A DNA stretch of 64,000 nucleotides from Plasmodiophora brassicae (Eukaryota > Endomyxa > Phytomyxea > Plasmodiophorida > Plasmodiophoridae): contig JASFAU010000018.1 in NCBI GenBank assembly GCA_039704465.1, positions 682,001-746,000 on the forward strand. Direction: 5' to 3'. This document shows, in pieces, positions 53,973 through 64,000 of the stretch. The stretch's first letter is position 1, and every line of letters starts with the position of its first letter. Both the position numbers and the translations under genes were made by a program. The notes below the pieces were generated by a model, which was not told the origin of the DNA, searched no databases, and saw nothing but the letters and a program-made list of their open reading frames with translations.

Positions 53973-54689
53973 TTACACTCTGGGATTGCCGCCGAAGAAC
54001 TGTTCGCGGATCTCGTCGAGGTAGTCGCACTCCTCGATGGTGGATTCGCGCCCGAGGACATCGTTCCGGTGCGGGTACCGCCCGAATCGCTCCAGGAGGC
54101 GCGTGTGCTCCTCGAGGAACTCAATGCAGCCGACGAGGTTGTCGATGATGAACGGGTAGCACTTCTCGTTGCGGGCCTGGTCGATGGCGCGCTCGTAGCC
54201 GTCGCGGGCGATGCGATGGTCGTCGATGTTCTCGCTGTGCACCAGCGGCAGCATCAGGAAGTTCTGCTCGATCGGGTGCAGTTGCGGCTGGTGGCCGACG
54301 TCGATGGCGTGCTTGGCGCGATCGATCACCAACGGGTCCAGCTCGAACGCCTTCGCTTTGCCTCTGTACATGCATTTGGCGACCTGGTTGCACAGGACGC
54401 AGAAGGCCAGCGACCCCTCCGCCTCGTCCTTCCAGATGTCGTCACGCAGCTCGCCGCGTTTCGCCTTCATCACCGTCGGCTCATGCTCGCGCCGCAGCGT
54501 GCTATCGAACTCGCGCTTCTGCTCCCTGTTCTTGCCGCGCTGGAACCACAGGCCCTGCGCCCGCTCCATCGAGGCCATGCTGAAGTTGAACCGGCGCACG
54601 TCGCCGAACCAGAAATCCATCAGCTCGCGGCGCACGCGCAGCGCCTTCTTGATTGACTTGGCGGTGACGACGACCGGCCAGGTACTCAT
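53973..54689 (-). CDS. DUF924 family protein
   Basis: Single exon, 238 residues, ATG at 54689 (MSTWPVVVTAKSIKKALRVR). Signature blocks of DUF924 (Pfam PF06041) appear in order: LMDFWFGDVRRFNF, LWFQRGKNREQKREFDS, LAFCVLCNQVAKCMYRGKAK, NFLMLPLVHSENIDDHRI, and FGRYPHRNDVLGREST followed by EE and a final Phe-Phe. The family is all-helical, TPR-like and of unknown function, and is present in bacteria and many eukaryotes. The usual LDQ(F/I)xRN in the fourth block has become LCNQVAKCMY, so part of the conserved groove is altered. The frame continues upstream of the ATG, but those residues look unstructured. Confidence 0.9.
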   Translation of the reverse strand: MSTWPVVVTAKSIKKALRVRRELMDFWFGDVRRFNFSMASMERAQGLWFQRGKNREQKREFDSTLRREHEPTVMKAKRGELRDDIWKDEAEGSLAFCVLCNQVAKCMYRGKAKAFELDPLVIDRAKHAIDVGHQPQLHPIEQNFLMLPLVHSENIDDHRIARDGYERAIDQARNEKCYPFIIDNLVGCIEFLEEHTRLLERFGRYPHRNDVLGRESTIEECDYLDEIREQFFGGNPRV

Positions 54690-54973
54690 CCTGCCGCCTG
54701 TACGTCGTTTTCGCAGGCCGGATCCCCCACACAGGTGGGCGCGTCGCGAGTGGCGCACCCCGCGCAATCCGCGATCGCGCCTGCAGCTCCCACTGTCGCT
54801 TGGTACATACCGACGCGCAGTTGGCATTGCAGTTGCAGTGACAAGTTGCCCCCGCGGCACCCGCACGCTTTGTCGCGCATGTCTGCTTTGTGCATCGGGC
54901 CGCCCAGTTTGCTGCTGAAACATGCGGCGGATGGTTTCGCAGACGCAACGTATTCATCGCGAGCGCCCCTGTG

Positions 54974-56087
54974 CTAATGCGTCACCGACGTCATGAGTTC
55001 GGCACAGCCCGATCGTGGGTCTAATACTGAATTACGATCACCACTCCCGCTGAACTCCTTCTCGGACTGGTACTGATCGGGCGTTGGCAATGAGCCGTCA
55101 TATCGTATACGTAGGACATCGGTTTCTTCGCGGATCGTTGTCGGGTACAGCGTCCTTGCAAGCCGAAGGTTTCGGTGGATGATGGGGTCGCCGGCGTAAT
55201 GGTTAAACTTTGCGTCGCTTGCATGACGTACTGGAGAAAGTCTGCAGGGGTTTGACGACACGCTGTTTTCGCTCGCCTGCCCTTTGAGCAGGTCGGACGT
55301 TCGTTGTCTTCCAAGAGTGTGGTCACCGCCAGCCGACTCTACTGGATCAGACCGCTGTCGCTCCCTGAGACCCGCCACATTCGGGACCGTCCCACCGCCT
55401 CGTCTAGCGTGGACGCCGAGCACTCGGCCGCGCCCGGTAATAAGTCGTCACCGCCGTCGTCCTGATCCGAGTCTGATTCCACGAGCGCTGGATCCATTCG
55501 GGTTCCCCGGGGTGGTGTCGATACTCGACGCGGTTCCACGCGTCCACGTTCGCCATCGACGCGCCCGGATTTATCTCATGGCCTAGTTTCGACATAGCTG
55601 CGCATCATCTTGTTCCTCGCGCAGGAATTCCAACGGGCGATGGTCCGTTTCGATTATGAAGTGCGCGCCTTCTTCTGCACGAGCCATGCGTCGGGCTGGA
55701 TCCACTCGCCATGAGCCCATGACCCAGGTCCGTGACCTCGCGCTGTACCAGGTACGTCTTCTTGGAGTTTATCGTCAGTCCGTATTCAGGCAAGCGGTCT
55801 CCCAATCGGATGATGCGATCGAAGTGCTGGTCAACCGTTGCCGAGAATGCCAAGACATACATACCAAGCAATCCGCGAATGAAAGCCCAGCGAGCACTTT
55901 CGTCCGGTGTTTGTTTGACATTGCGTGAGCACGGCCCCAAGAAGACGTACCTGTTGCGCCCGACGCACGGCTCGTGCAGGCGGTGACGGAGTTCCCGGAA
56001 ACACGGCAATAATTCACGGACGACTCGGCGGTCGACTCTTTCGGTTCTGGACCCGCTCAAGACGCCCGACACAAAAGAATTGAACAC
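54974..56087 (-). mobile_element. Degenerate Ty3/gypsy-like pol remnant
   Basis: On the minus strand, about 56090-55600, a reverse-transcriptase fragment is recognisable: YVFLG (fingers), a degraded catalytic region where YxDD should be (GMYVLAFSAT has lost both Asp), then the typical GLTINSKKTYL and VTDLGHGLMASG. Directly after it, in another frame, comes RNase H sequence (EEGAHFIIETDHRPLEFLRE). The roughly 130-residue connection region is missing. Further down, RVEYRHHPGEP resembles the end of RNase H. The 54974-55423 part has open frames but no clear integrase HHCC or DDE. Frameshifts and deletions show the element is dead. No LTRs were seen. Confidence 0.6.
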
Positions 56088-56509
56088 CTGGGTCGTCCGT
56101 GAACACGGTGTCTAAAGCGACATCGGTGTTGCGCGCAGGTGCAGCGTCGACGTCATGGCGGACGCTCCCTGCAGGGTCGACGACGTCGCATTCGGGTGCC
56201 TGCACCTGGCAAGACGAACGCCATGCGCCGCGACACCTGATGCTCCGAGAGGCGCAATCCCTATCCGCGTCGGCCGGCACCACCACCACCACTACAATCC
56301 GCGGGGCAACGACGGATCGCGATTAATTGGCACCGATTAATCCATCGATGGGGGGCGGTGTGTAATCTGTCCACGCGCGCCGCTGTTCGTCCAGGGGCGG
56401 CGCGGTCACGCGGGGTTCGCCAATCTAAATCTGTCGCCCACCAGCCAGCCAGCCGGGGCACGACGACCGCGTCGTGCATGGTCGGCCGACGACGACGCTA
56501 AGTAGTAGT
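56088..56509. other. Intergenic upstream of lipase gene
   Basis: About 420 bp. Contains a (CAC)n run near 56278-56294 and AGT repeats just before the lipase ATG at 56510. No gene seen. Confidence 0.4.
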
Positions 56510-59369
56510 ATGACGATTAGTAGTACGCCGACGACGACGACGACGGCGAAAGGCGACGACGACGACATGGGCCACGTTCTGCGCTACCTGGACTCGCGGC
56601 GGCGTCGAACGACGTCGGCGGCGCCATCGCCGGCGTCGTCCGTCGACTCGGGCGCGTCGGCGACGACGGCGACGAGTACGGCGACCGTGGCGGTGCGCGG
56701 GCGCGCCGGTCAGCAGAAGACGGCGGCGGACGACCTGGCGGCGCACCGCGCCCTGCTGATCGAGTGCGGCGCCGCCTGCGCGCTGTCGTACATGGCGGGG
56801 CGGCGCCTGGCGCAGCTGGACCCGGACGAGATGTGCGCCGGCCTGCGTCGCCCGGTGCGCGTCCTGCGCGCCCTGCGCAGCGCCGGCAGCGCCCACGCCC
56901 TCGTCCTGCAGTCGGGCGCCGACGACCTGTGCGTCGCGTTCCGCGGCGCCCGCCACGCCCCGGACGACCTACGCCTGTACCGGCCGGGCGACGCCGCCCG
57001 CTTCTACGAGGCGTTCCCGGCGGCGCACCCGGCCCGCGTCTACGCCGGCGCCCTGGACTGCTTCCGGAGCATCTACGCGCAGGTCGACCAGGTCGTCGTC
57101 GAGTGGCTGGCCGCGCACGCCGACGCCCACGTCCGCCTGACCGGGCACGGCAGCGGCGCCCTGCTCGCCATCCTGCAGGGCTGCGTCCTGCAGCGGCGCC
57201 TGGCCCTGGGCGACCGCCTCTCCGTCGTCACGTTCGGCGCGCCGCGCGTCGGCAACGCCGCGTTCCAGGCGCGGTACCGGGCGCTCGTGCCCCGCACCTA
57301 CCGCGTCCTGTACGGGTACGACCCCGTCTGCTTCGTCAACGTCGGCGAGTGGAAGCACGTCGGCCGCGTGTTCCACCTGCGCAAGAACGGGCGCGTCTAC
57401 GACGCCACGTTCGCCCGGTTCGACCACCGCCTGGCGAACATGGACGACCACGACATGGGCGCCCTGCTGGCGCGCCTGCGCAAGTGCCGCGCCACCGCCC
57501 TGTACGCCGGCCGGCATCGACGCGCCCGACGCTCCCGCTCGTCGTCCCGCTCGTCGTCGTCCTCCTCGTCGGGCGATCCGGCGCCGTCGCCGCACGTCGC
57601 TGACCCGATCGCCCGCGACCGCCTGCTGACGATCGCCCAGGTCGTGTCGCTGCCCATGTCGTCGCCATCGGCGACGTCGGCGTCCATCTCGATGGCGTTG
57701 CGCGCCACGGACGGCCTCGGGGCGCGCGCCGTCCTCGTCGAGCACGACCCGCGCTGGACGGCGTTCGCGGTCGACCGCCACGCGACGCTCGTCGTCGCCC
57801 TGCACAGCGCGGACGATAACGACGACGACGCTGCCGTCGACTGGCTCGACGGCAGCGTCCGCGTGCACGCCGGGTACCTGCGCGACCTGCTGGACCGCGT
57901 CCAGGGCGGCGCCGACCGCATGCTGACCGACTGGACGCGGCACCACCGCCCCGGCGACGTCGTCGTGGCCGGCCACGGCGTCGACGGCGCCGTCGCCGCC
58001 CTCCTCGCCCTGCACTGGCAGGCGCGGTTCGCCCTGGGCGACGCCCTGTCCCTGGTGACGTTCGGCGCCGAGCCGGTCGTCGCCCGCGGGCACGCGTTCG
58101 CCTGGCGCGCCCGGCACCTGCTCCGGAACGCGTACCGGGTGGTGAACGCGCGCGACCCGATCATCCTGAGCGATGGCGGGCGCGCGCCGTTCCGCCCCGT
58201 TGGCGACGTCGTCCACCTGCGCGCCGACCACCGGGTCGCGTACGACCACGTCGCCGACGACGTCCTGGCGGCCAGCATGCGCCCGAGCGACCACGAGATG
58301 CACCGGTACGTGGCGGCCTGCCGCGTCTGGACCGGGGCGTTCGTGCAGCGGGCGGCGGCGGCGATGGCGGCGACGAGGGCGTCGTCGTCGTCGCCGATGC
58401 GGCGCGTGCGCGTGCCGACGAGGTCGGATCCGGGGCCGGCGCCGCTGTTCTGCGACCCGCCCGACCGCGACCTGCTGCTGGACCTGTGCCATTTCGCGAG
58501 CCTGGCGTACCGGTCGCGGGCGCAGCTGCTGGGCCTGCGCGCCTGGCCGACCGGGCGCCCGTGCACGGTCCGGTTCGTCGAGTTCCTCGAGAGCAGCAAG
58601 GACTCGCAGGCGGCGCTGTTCGCCTACGGCAACGACCTGGTCGTGTCGTTCCGCGGGTCCATGTCCGAGCAGGACTTCAAGCAGGACCTGTCGTTCAAGC
58701 CGACGGCGTTCGAGGAGGTGTTCGACGTCGGCGACGGCGCCCGCGTCCACGGCGGCTTCATGATGCAGTGGCGGTCGATCCGGGCCCAGCTCGACCTGCA
58801 CGTCGGCGCCTGGCTGCGCCGGGACGGCGACGCCCGCGGCCAGCTGTTCCTCACCGGGCACAGCCTGGGCGGCGCCCTGGCCGTCATCACCGCCCTGTAC
58901 CTCGAGGCGCGGTTCGCGCTCGGCACGCGCCTGCTCTGCGCCACCTTCGGGGCGCCCCGCGTCGTACGTCGTGTTCGTTGCCGCCGCCCGTAAACCCCCG
59001 GCGCTTAGACGTCGTGTGTGTGTGCAGGGCAACACGTGGTTCAAGGTCGCGTTCCGCAGCATGGTGGCCAACTGCTACCGCGTCGTGAACAACGCCGACA
59101 TGGTGACGGCGCAGGTCGGCGGGTACGCCCTGCGCCACGTCGGCGCCGTCCTGCACTTCCGCAACGACGGGTACGCGTACGATTCGTTCTGGCAGCGCCG
59201 GGGCGTGAACTACTCGCTCACCGACCACATGCTGGACAACTACAAAGCCAAGCTGGCCGCCTGGGACGACGGCGAGCTGTTCCCCGGCGAGTACCGACGG
59301 GGGAGCCCGTCGGCGCGACGCCTCCTCCCGTCGCTGACGCCGACCTGGTTGTTCTCTTGCGCACGATGA
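56510..59369 (+). CDS. Protein with three tandem class-3 lipase domains
   Basis: Exons 56510-58963 and 59025-59369 (932 residues, phase 0). After an S/T-rich start come three fungal-lipase-like (class 3) domains at about residues 85-330, 380-610 and 650-915, joined by Ser/Arg-rich linkers. Each has the strand-elbow-helix and the following VTFGAPRVG-like block (SVVTFGAPRVGNAAF; SLVTFGAEPVVARG; CATFGAPRV then GNTWF). Only domain 3 has the nucleophile elbow TGHSLGGALA. Domain 1 has TGHGSGALLA and domain 2 has AGHGVDGAVA, both with Gly where Ser should be. No signal peptide. Domain 3 probably hydrolyses acylglycerols or phospholipids; domains 1-2 are likely regulatory or structural. Confidence 0.9.
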
Positions 59370-59657
59370 TGACCAGCGGCGGTATACGGATGCATCGGAC
59401 AGTAAACCTATATTGTATAGTAGTAGTATCGGCGACCGTGCTCGGAACGTTATCGTCACCATCGTCAGAAGGTCCAGCAGGCGCGTGACGGCACCGTGAG
59501 TCCACCCTGGCCTGTTTGGCGACGAGCGTGAGTCAACTGATATCTGGGGCACAGACACCCAATCTCGGGGGCGCTGACAGAGAGGGTCACAGAGAGCATT
59601 CACCTAGCGTTAAGCTCCCGCGAACAGCACATCGATTCCATCGCCGCAGGCCCCGTT

Positions 59658-59753
59658 ATGCGTCTCCTCCTGCTGGTCTTCGTCGTCCTGGCGCTGCTCC
59701 TGGCGCCGCAGGCTGACGCCAAGCGTCGCAAGCATCGCAAGCACATTGCATAA
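59658..59753 (+). CDS. Tiny secreted cationic peptide
   Basis: ATG at 59658 begins a 31-residue ORF. The first 21 residues form a textbook signal peptide (MRLLLLVFVVLALLLAPQADA, AxA-type cleavage after ADA), and the remaining ten are KRRKHRKHIA before TAA. The mature product would be a ten-residue, strongly basic peptide. It lies alone in 500 bp between two larger genes; AATCTC-type core promoter elements were not recognised. It could be an antimicrobial or signalling peptide, or the remnant of a longer secreted gene, or chance. Its in-frame start, signal peptide and stop all agree, which is why it is listed. Confidence 0.45.
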   Translation: MRLLLLVFVVLALLLAPQADAKRRKHRKHIA

Positions 59754-59872
59754 AACGACATTGCCATGGTCGTATATAGATTATGCTGAAGACATGAGGC
59801 ACCGGTGGGACGCGGTAGGTACATGCGGGGGGGAGACGCAGGACAGGGTGGAGCGAGAGCGCGCGCGTCGCC

Positions 59873-62800
59873 TCAGAACGGGGTGCTGCGAGCCTCCTGG
59901 CTCTGCAGCAACGTCGACACGTGGTCGATCTTCTGCGCCTCGGTCAGCTCGGTGTGCTGCAGGATCTCGTAGATCCTCGGCTTCAGCGCCGGATTCCTCT
60001 CGATCAGCGACCTATATCGGCAACACGGGCCCGTCATCAGTCACAATCGTCGTTGCCCCCGGGTCAACGTCCCCGTCACTGACTTGAGCAGGTGCGTGTT
60101 GGCCGCCGACGGTGCCGACGCGCTTGCACTGCTGGCGACGACCGCGTTCCCGTCATCGGCCGCCTCCATGACGGTCGACGCTTCCACGGCCATCGTGGGC
60201 GTCGTCGACGGCGGCACGACGTTGCTCGCGACGATGCCCATGGTGGCGTTCCGGGACGCGGGCGCCGCGTTCCCTGCTCGACCTGCCGGGCTGTTCGCCA
60301 GGTGCCTGGGCGCAGGCCCGACCGTTGCCGCCGCCGCCGCCTGCTGCTGGTGCTGCTGCATCTGCAGGTCCGACATCTTCTGGGTCGTCCGGTCCCGCAG
60401 GTGGCGAAGCTCGACGATCTGCCTGGGCGACAGCGTCTGCCCGATCGACTGCGGCGGGATCAGCAGGCGCTTGTGGCCGGCGGCCAGGGCGGCGCCGTGC
60501 GACGGGTGCGCTCGAACCAGGGAATCCTGCACACACACACGCAGGCGCGCGCGTGTCACCTACCCAGCACGGTGACGAGGCGGCGCGCGTCAGCACCCAC
60601 CTTGAAGGCGTCGGCCGCCACAGGGACGACGCACGCGCGCAGACCGCGCTTGCACTGGGCGTTGTGCTGTGCGACGCATCGCGACGCGTGCGCCAGGACG
60701 TCGTAGGCGCGCTCGGCGTGCGCACGATGCCGCACCTGGCAGCGATGACGGAGCCAGTCGAGCGCCGCCCGATGGTTCGTCGTCAGGTCGCCGCCGGGCA
60801 CGGGCGGCACCGGCGTCCTCGACTCGGCGGCGATGCGCTCCCAGGCCGCGCCCACCGCGTCCTTCCCCTTGCGGATCAGCGACATGTACCGCTCGCCACA
60901 CTGCTTGGCGGTGCGCAGGCGCCCCCGAACAATCAGGTCCGACTCTGCGGCGAACGTTCGTCAGCGCGAACACCAACCGGACCCGACGACGTGCGGGCCG
61001 CGCGTACCGAGGAAGTTGGCCACGATGACGAAGTTGGCGCCAAAGAACGTGACGGCGCAGGAGATCAGCGCGTCCTACGCGGGGCGCGGTTAGGCACACA
61101 CACACACACAGAGCAACAGGACACCGCCGAGCCAGACCTCGTCGTCGGTCCAGGGCGGCGGATGCTGCATCGGCACGCGACGCAGCTCGACCGGGGCAAC
61201 GGGGGCGGCGCCCAGGTCGACCTCGACGACCATGGCGTGGTCGGCCTCGGCCGCCCGGGGCCGCTTCGCCGGTTCCCGTTCGTCGTCGTCGATGCCGGAC
61301 GCGTCCTCCGGCTCGACCTTGCGCTTGTAGCCGGCGATCCGGCTGACCGGGATGCGGATGCGGGTGGCGATGGACCCGTCCGTGTTGATCGTCTGCGACA
61401 GGCGCACGCGGCGCTTCGTCCTGCGATGGCGCCGGCGCTTGGCGGCCGGCGACAGGTACATACGGGCAATGGCGTCGGGCGTGGCGAACAACCCGTGCGA
61501 CGTCGTCGCCGGATCGTCGTCCGCGTCCGTCGGCGGCAGCGGCTCGCCACCCTCGAACACGAGCCTGTACTTGTGGGCAAACAGGCGCACGACGTCGTCG
61601 CCGGCGCAGACATAGTAGAGAAGGGGCCTATACGTCCCGGCAAACAGACGGCCCTGCAGCGGACGACGTTGAAACGGCGGTCGGGCGAACCAGCGTGTGT
61701 GTGCCATACCGTTGCAGCGACGACGCCAGGCGGAACGCTGTCGAACTTGCGACCAGGTTTCTGGGCAGCGCAGTCGGTCAGGACGACGACCGTGCCCGAC
61801 GGGAACGATTTAGGCGGCGGGTGCGCGCCCGACGGCAGATGGTCGAATCGGTCCTGGCGCCCGACGGCCCCGGCGCCAGGCAGGCTGACGAGGTCGACGG
61901 GCGTCAATTCCGACGGGGTCGTTGATGAACCCAGCGCCCACTGCTCGACAGGGCGGAGACGGGCCAGTAGCCGGGGGATGCTCGCGCTGGGCGCAGACGG
62001 GGACAGCATGCGGGCGCGCCGCTCGAGCGCAACGAGCAGCACGTGCTTGGCGTGCAGGTCGACGGCAAGTTCGGCCCTGCCCAGGAGCACCTGCCGGTCG
62101 TCGAACGACAGCCTGGCCCACGTTCCGCTGGGACAGGCACCGTCGAGCAGAGCGGCGGGGCCCACCGTGCTCGCCGATTCGTGCAGCAGGCGCTGATCGA
62201 TCGTGTTCGGGCAGACGATCCGATACACGACGACCGGCCTTCGCAAGCTCAACCGCATGACCTGGGCCTTCACCTGTGGGCACCGGAGGAATCAGACAAG
62301 GGTCACACGGGCATCTGGGACGACGAACAACAGCAACCGCACCATGCTGTCGATAACGGCGTCCCAGTCCGTCTCGAGTATGACGACGACGTCGACCGGC
62401 GACAGGTCGAGATCGGACAGATCGGAGCGCGTCGAGGCGATGCAGACGGTACCGGGCGAGAACACATCGAGTGATCGGGCGTGGCGTTGGCGGCGTTGCC
62501 GCAGGAGAAGCTGGGCTGCGTCGCACATCGCACGTGTCTGCGCCAGAACGACGATGGACCTGCCATGATGTTCGTCGAGCAGCTGCGACAGAGCCAGAAG
62601 TTTGCCACTGGACAGGGCGACCTTGGCATTCGGCCATGGGCCCGTGCGTCGAAACATCATGCACCGCCAGACGTCGGATGGGATATCAGGACAGGCGTCG
62701 GAGCACGGGGCATGATCGCCACCGGGCGACAGAACACGTTCAGTGTAAACGAGGAACGGTCGTGGATCAACGGGATCCACAGCACACGCCGCGTTGCCTT

Positions 62801-64000
62801 TGTGAACCAGGTCGAACACGATGCCGGGTATCACAACCGATGCCGGGAGTGAACGAACCAGCCGAAATGAGACGACGCGGTCAGAGGGGGACGCCGCCCT
62901 GTTGGCGCTGTCAGCAACGAAGGCGCATCGAACGGAGGCACGCTTACATGGCTTGCTCGAGTGGCGACGATTTGGAGACCAGTTTTCTGCTCGAAACGGC
63001 CTTCAGATCGCAGCCAGGTCCCCTCGATTCAGACAGCCTTTCCAGAGCGGCCGCCGCTGACACCAACGACGGCGACAGGTGCGACAGCGGATCATAGCAG
63101 GCCAGGGCAGATGTCAAGCGTCGTGGCAAACGTCGGCGAATATCAAACCATAGAGGCGTGCGGGGCGCCCGTCGTTCATCCGGTTGCGTCAGGGAACAGG
63201 CCGCCCGCATCTCCAGGATACATCGCAGGCGTTGCAGGTCGGTCATCGACGACGATATCGAGGTCATGCCGACGGCGTCGTACTTCAACGCCTGTTGGCG
63301 TGTCATCGAGCATTCCACATCGTGCAGAGCGATCGGGCGTCGGATGCCATCCGCCGACCGAGACAGCGTGAAGTGTCGGACGACGTCAACGCGGTCGAAC
63401 CCCTCAACGTGGAACGGGTCCGACAGGGTGCCTTGCGCGACGAACATCAACTGGGAGACGTCCCCAGTGAACGGTGCGATAAGAACTCGTCGCCGCGCGG
63501 GAATCCGCAGCAGAGGCGCCAGGCTTGGATGGGCGAACTCGATCCGGTCCCCGTCGCCGTCGTACACGACCGTGTCGAACTGGTACGGGCTACCGCTGGC
63601 CTTTAACGCGTCGCTGTAGGCCAGCACCTGGACGGAGACGACCACGTCCGGCTCCAGGCGGGTCTGTACCTCGGACACCCACCGGGGCACCGTCCGCGAC
63701 GGCACCACAATCAGCGTGGTCGACCCCGTCTTGAAGATGTGTGCAAGGAATGCCAGCACGGTCACACGCTTGCCAAGACCTGAACCGGACGAGGAGGGGT
63801 CAGCATCATCCGGCACACAGCAGGAGGTACGGCGGGCGCAGACCAGATTGATCGGCGAGGATGCAGTCGAGGTTGCGATCGCGCATCGTCGACAGCCAGG
63901 CAACGCCCTCGAGCTGGTGGTCCGCTAGGTTCGTCGAGGAAAGCAGATCGCGAGGCGGGTGCACATCCAGCGTCTGCGAGTCGCGCGCCAGGGCGACCAG
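59873..64000 (-). CDS. EP400/SWR1-like SNF2-fold protein with SANT domain; ATPase motifs eroded; 5' partial
   Basis: Nine minus-strand exons: 63844-64000 (continues past the window), 62948-63779, 62343-62907, 61725-62273, 61123-61653, 60978-61074, 60571-60944, 60084-60526, 59873-60011; 1228 residues visible, all phases consistent. Order of domains: SNF2 N-lobe (LADHQLEGVAWLSTM, ILADQSGLGKRVTVLAFLAH, TLIVVPSRTVPRW), SNF2 C-lobe (SGKLLALSQLLDEHHGRSIV, VVVILETDWDAVIDS, VVVYRIVCPNTIDQRLL), a SANT/Myb domain rebuilt by splicing (PPPWTDDEVWLGG, TFFGANFVIVANFLGTR, GRLRTAKQCGERYMSLI), then a Gln/Ala-rich helix (MQQHQQQAAAA). SNF2 plus C-terminal SANT plus poly-Gln is the EP400 layout (NuA4/TIP60 complex). 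Walker A has Arg for Thr, and motif II is YDGDGD. The introns at 62908-62947 and 60945-60977 are short. Confidence 0.85.

Noticed and set aside
56969..59071. 700-codon open frame on the minus strand
   Set aside because: Shadow of the triple-lipase gene, which has clear lipase motifs on the plus strand.
60325..62196. 623-codon open frame on the plus strand
   Set aside because: Antisense to five EP400-like exons that rebuild SNF2 and SANT domains on the minus strand.

Overview
The window is nuclear DNA of a GC-rich, gene-dense, single-celled eukaryote that builds a cilium. I infer eukaryotic origin from many short GT-AG introns (mostly 40-90 nt) that interrupt conserved protein families in consistent phases. 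Families present include a heterotrimeric G-protein alpha subunit, TBL1, RRS1, AIMP1, an EP400-type SNF2/SANT protein, RasGEF, RhoGAP and FYVE proteins. Ciliary capability is inferred from MNS1 and WDR31 relatives and fits a centrin-binding (Sfi1-like) protein. The species cannot be fixed from the sequence; a free-living flagellate near opisthokonts/apusomonads is a guess. Gene models were built by hand from reading-frame continuity, splice signals and family motifs. Internal exon phases sum correctly unless stated.
Layout. 0-10 kb: 3' end of an LRR protein, a small coiled-coil gene (-), dipeptidyl peptidase III (+), a 9-exon G-alpha (+), TBL1 (-), a hypothetical protein (+) and a winged-helix/membrane protein (+). 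10-21 kb: a glycine/asparagine-patterned protein, WDR31 (+), a 5-kb Sfi1-like gene (-) with 62-residue tandem repeats, acylphosphatase (-), a CobW/ZNG1 GTPase (+) and YbeY (-). 21-33 kb: secreted CAP protein, peroxisomal-type acyl-CoA thioesterase, aspartokinase fused to an eroded homoserine dehydrogenase, RRS1, a cyclic-nucleotide-binding protein, two tandem ankyrin paralogues and an RGG protein with a possible transposon-derived domain. 33-48 kb: m-AAA protease (AFG3L2 type), a rearranged patch with an inverted repeat and a copied gene tail, RasGEF, a PH-like/ANK/FYVE protein, 4-hydroxyphenylpyruvate dioxygenase, AIMP1, MNS1 and PH-RhoGAP. 48-56.5 kb: an accessory island, visibly less GC-rich in its middle, with foldback inverted repeats, a decayed zinc-finger/FAR1-like gene, two small metabolic genes (DUF4442, DUF924) and a Ty3/gypsy-like pol remnant. 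56.5-64 kb: a three-domain lipase, a tiny secreted cationic peptide and the 3' part of an EP400-like gene that runs off the window.
Themes. Several genes keep a fold but lose its active site: the EP400-like ATPase, lipase domains 1 and 2, and the homoserine dehydrogenase half of the aspartokinase. Inverted duplications (arms of 125-190 bp) recur at two places and look like foldback copying of local coding DNA, not like transposons. No operons, rRNA, tRNA or CRISPR arrays were recognised.
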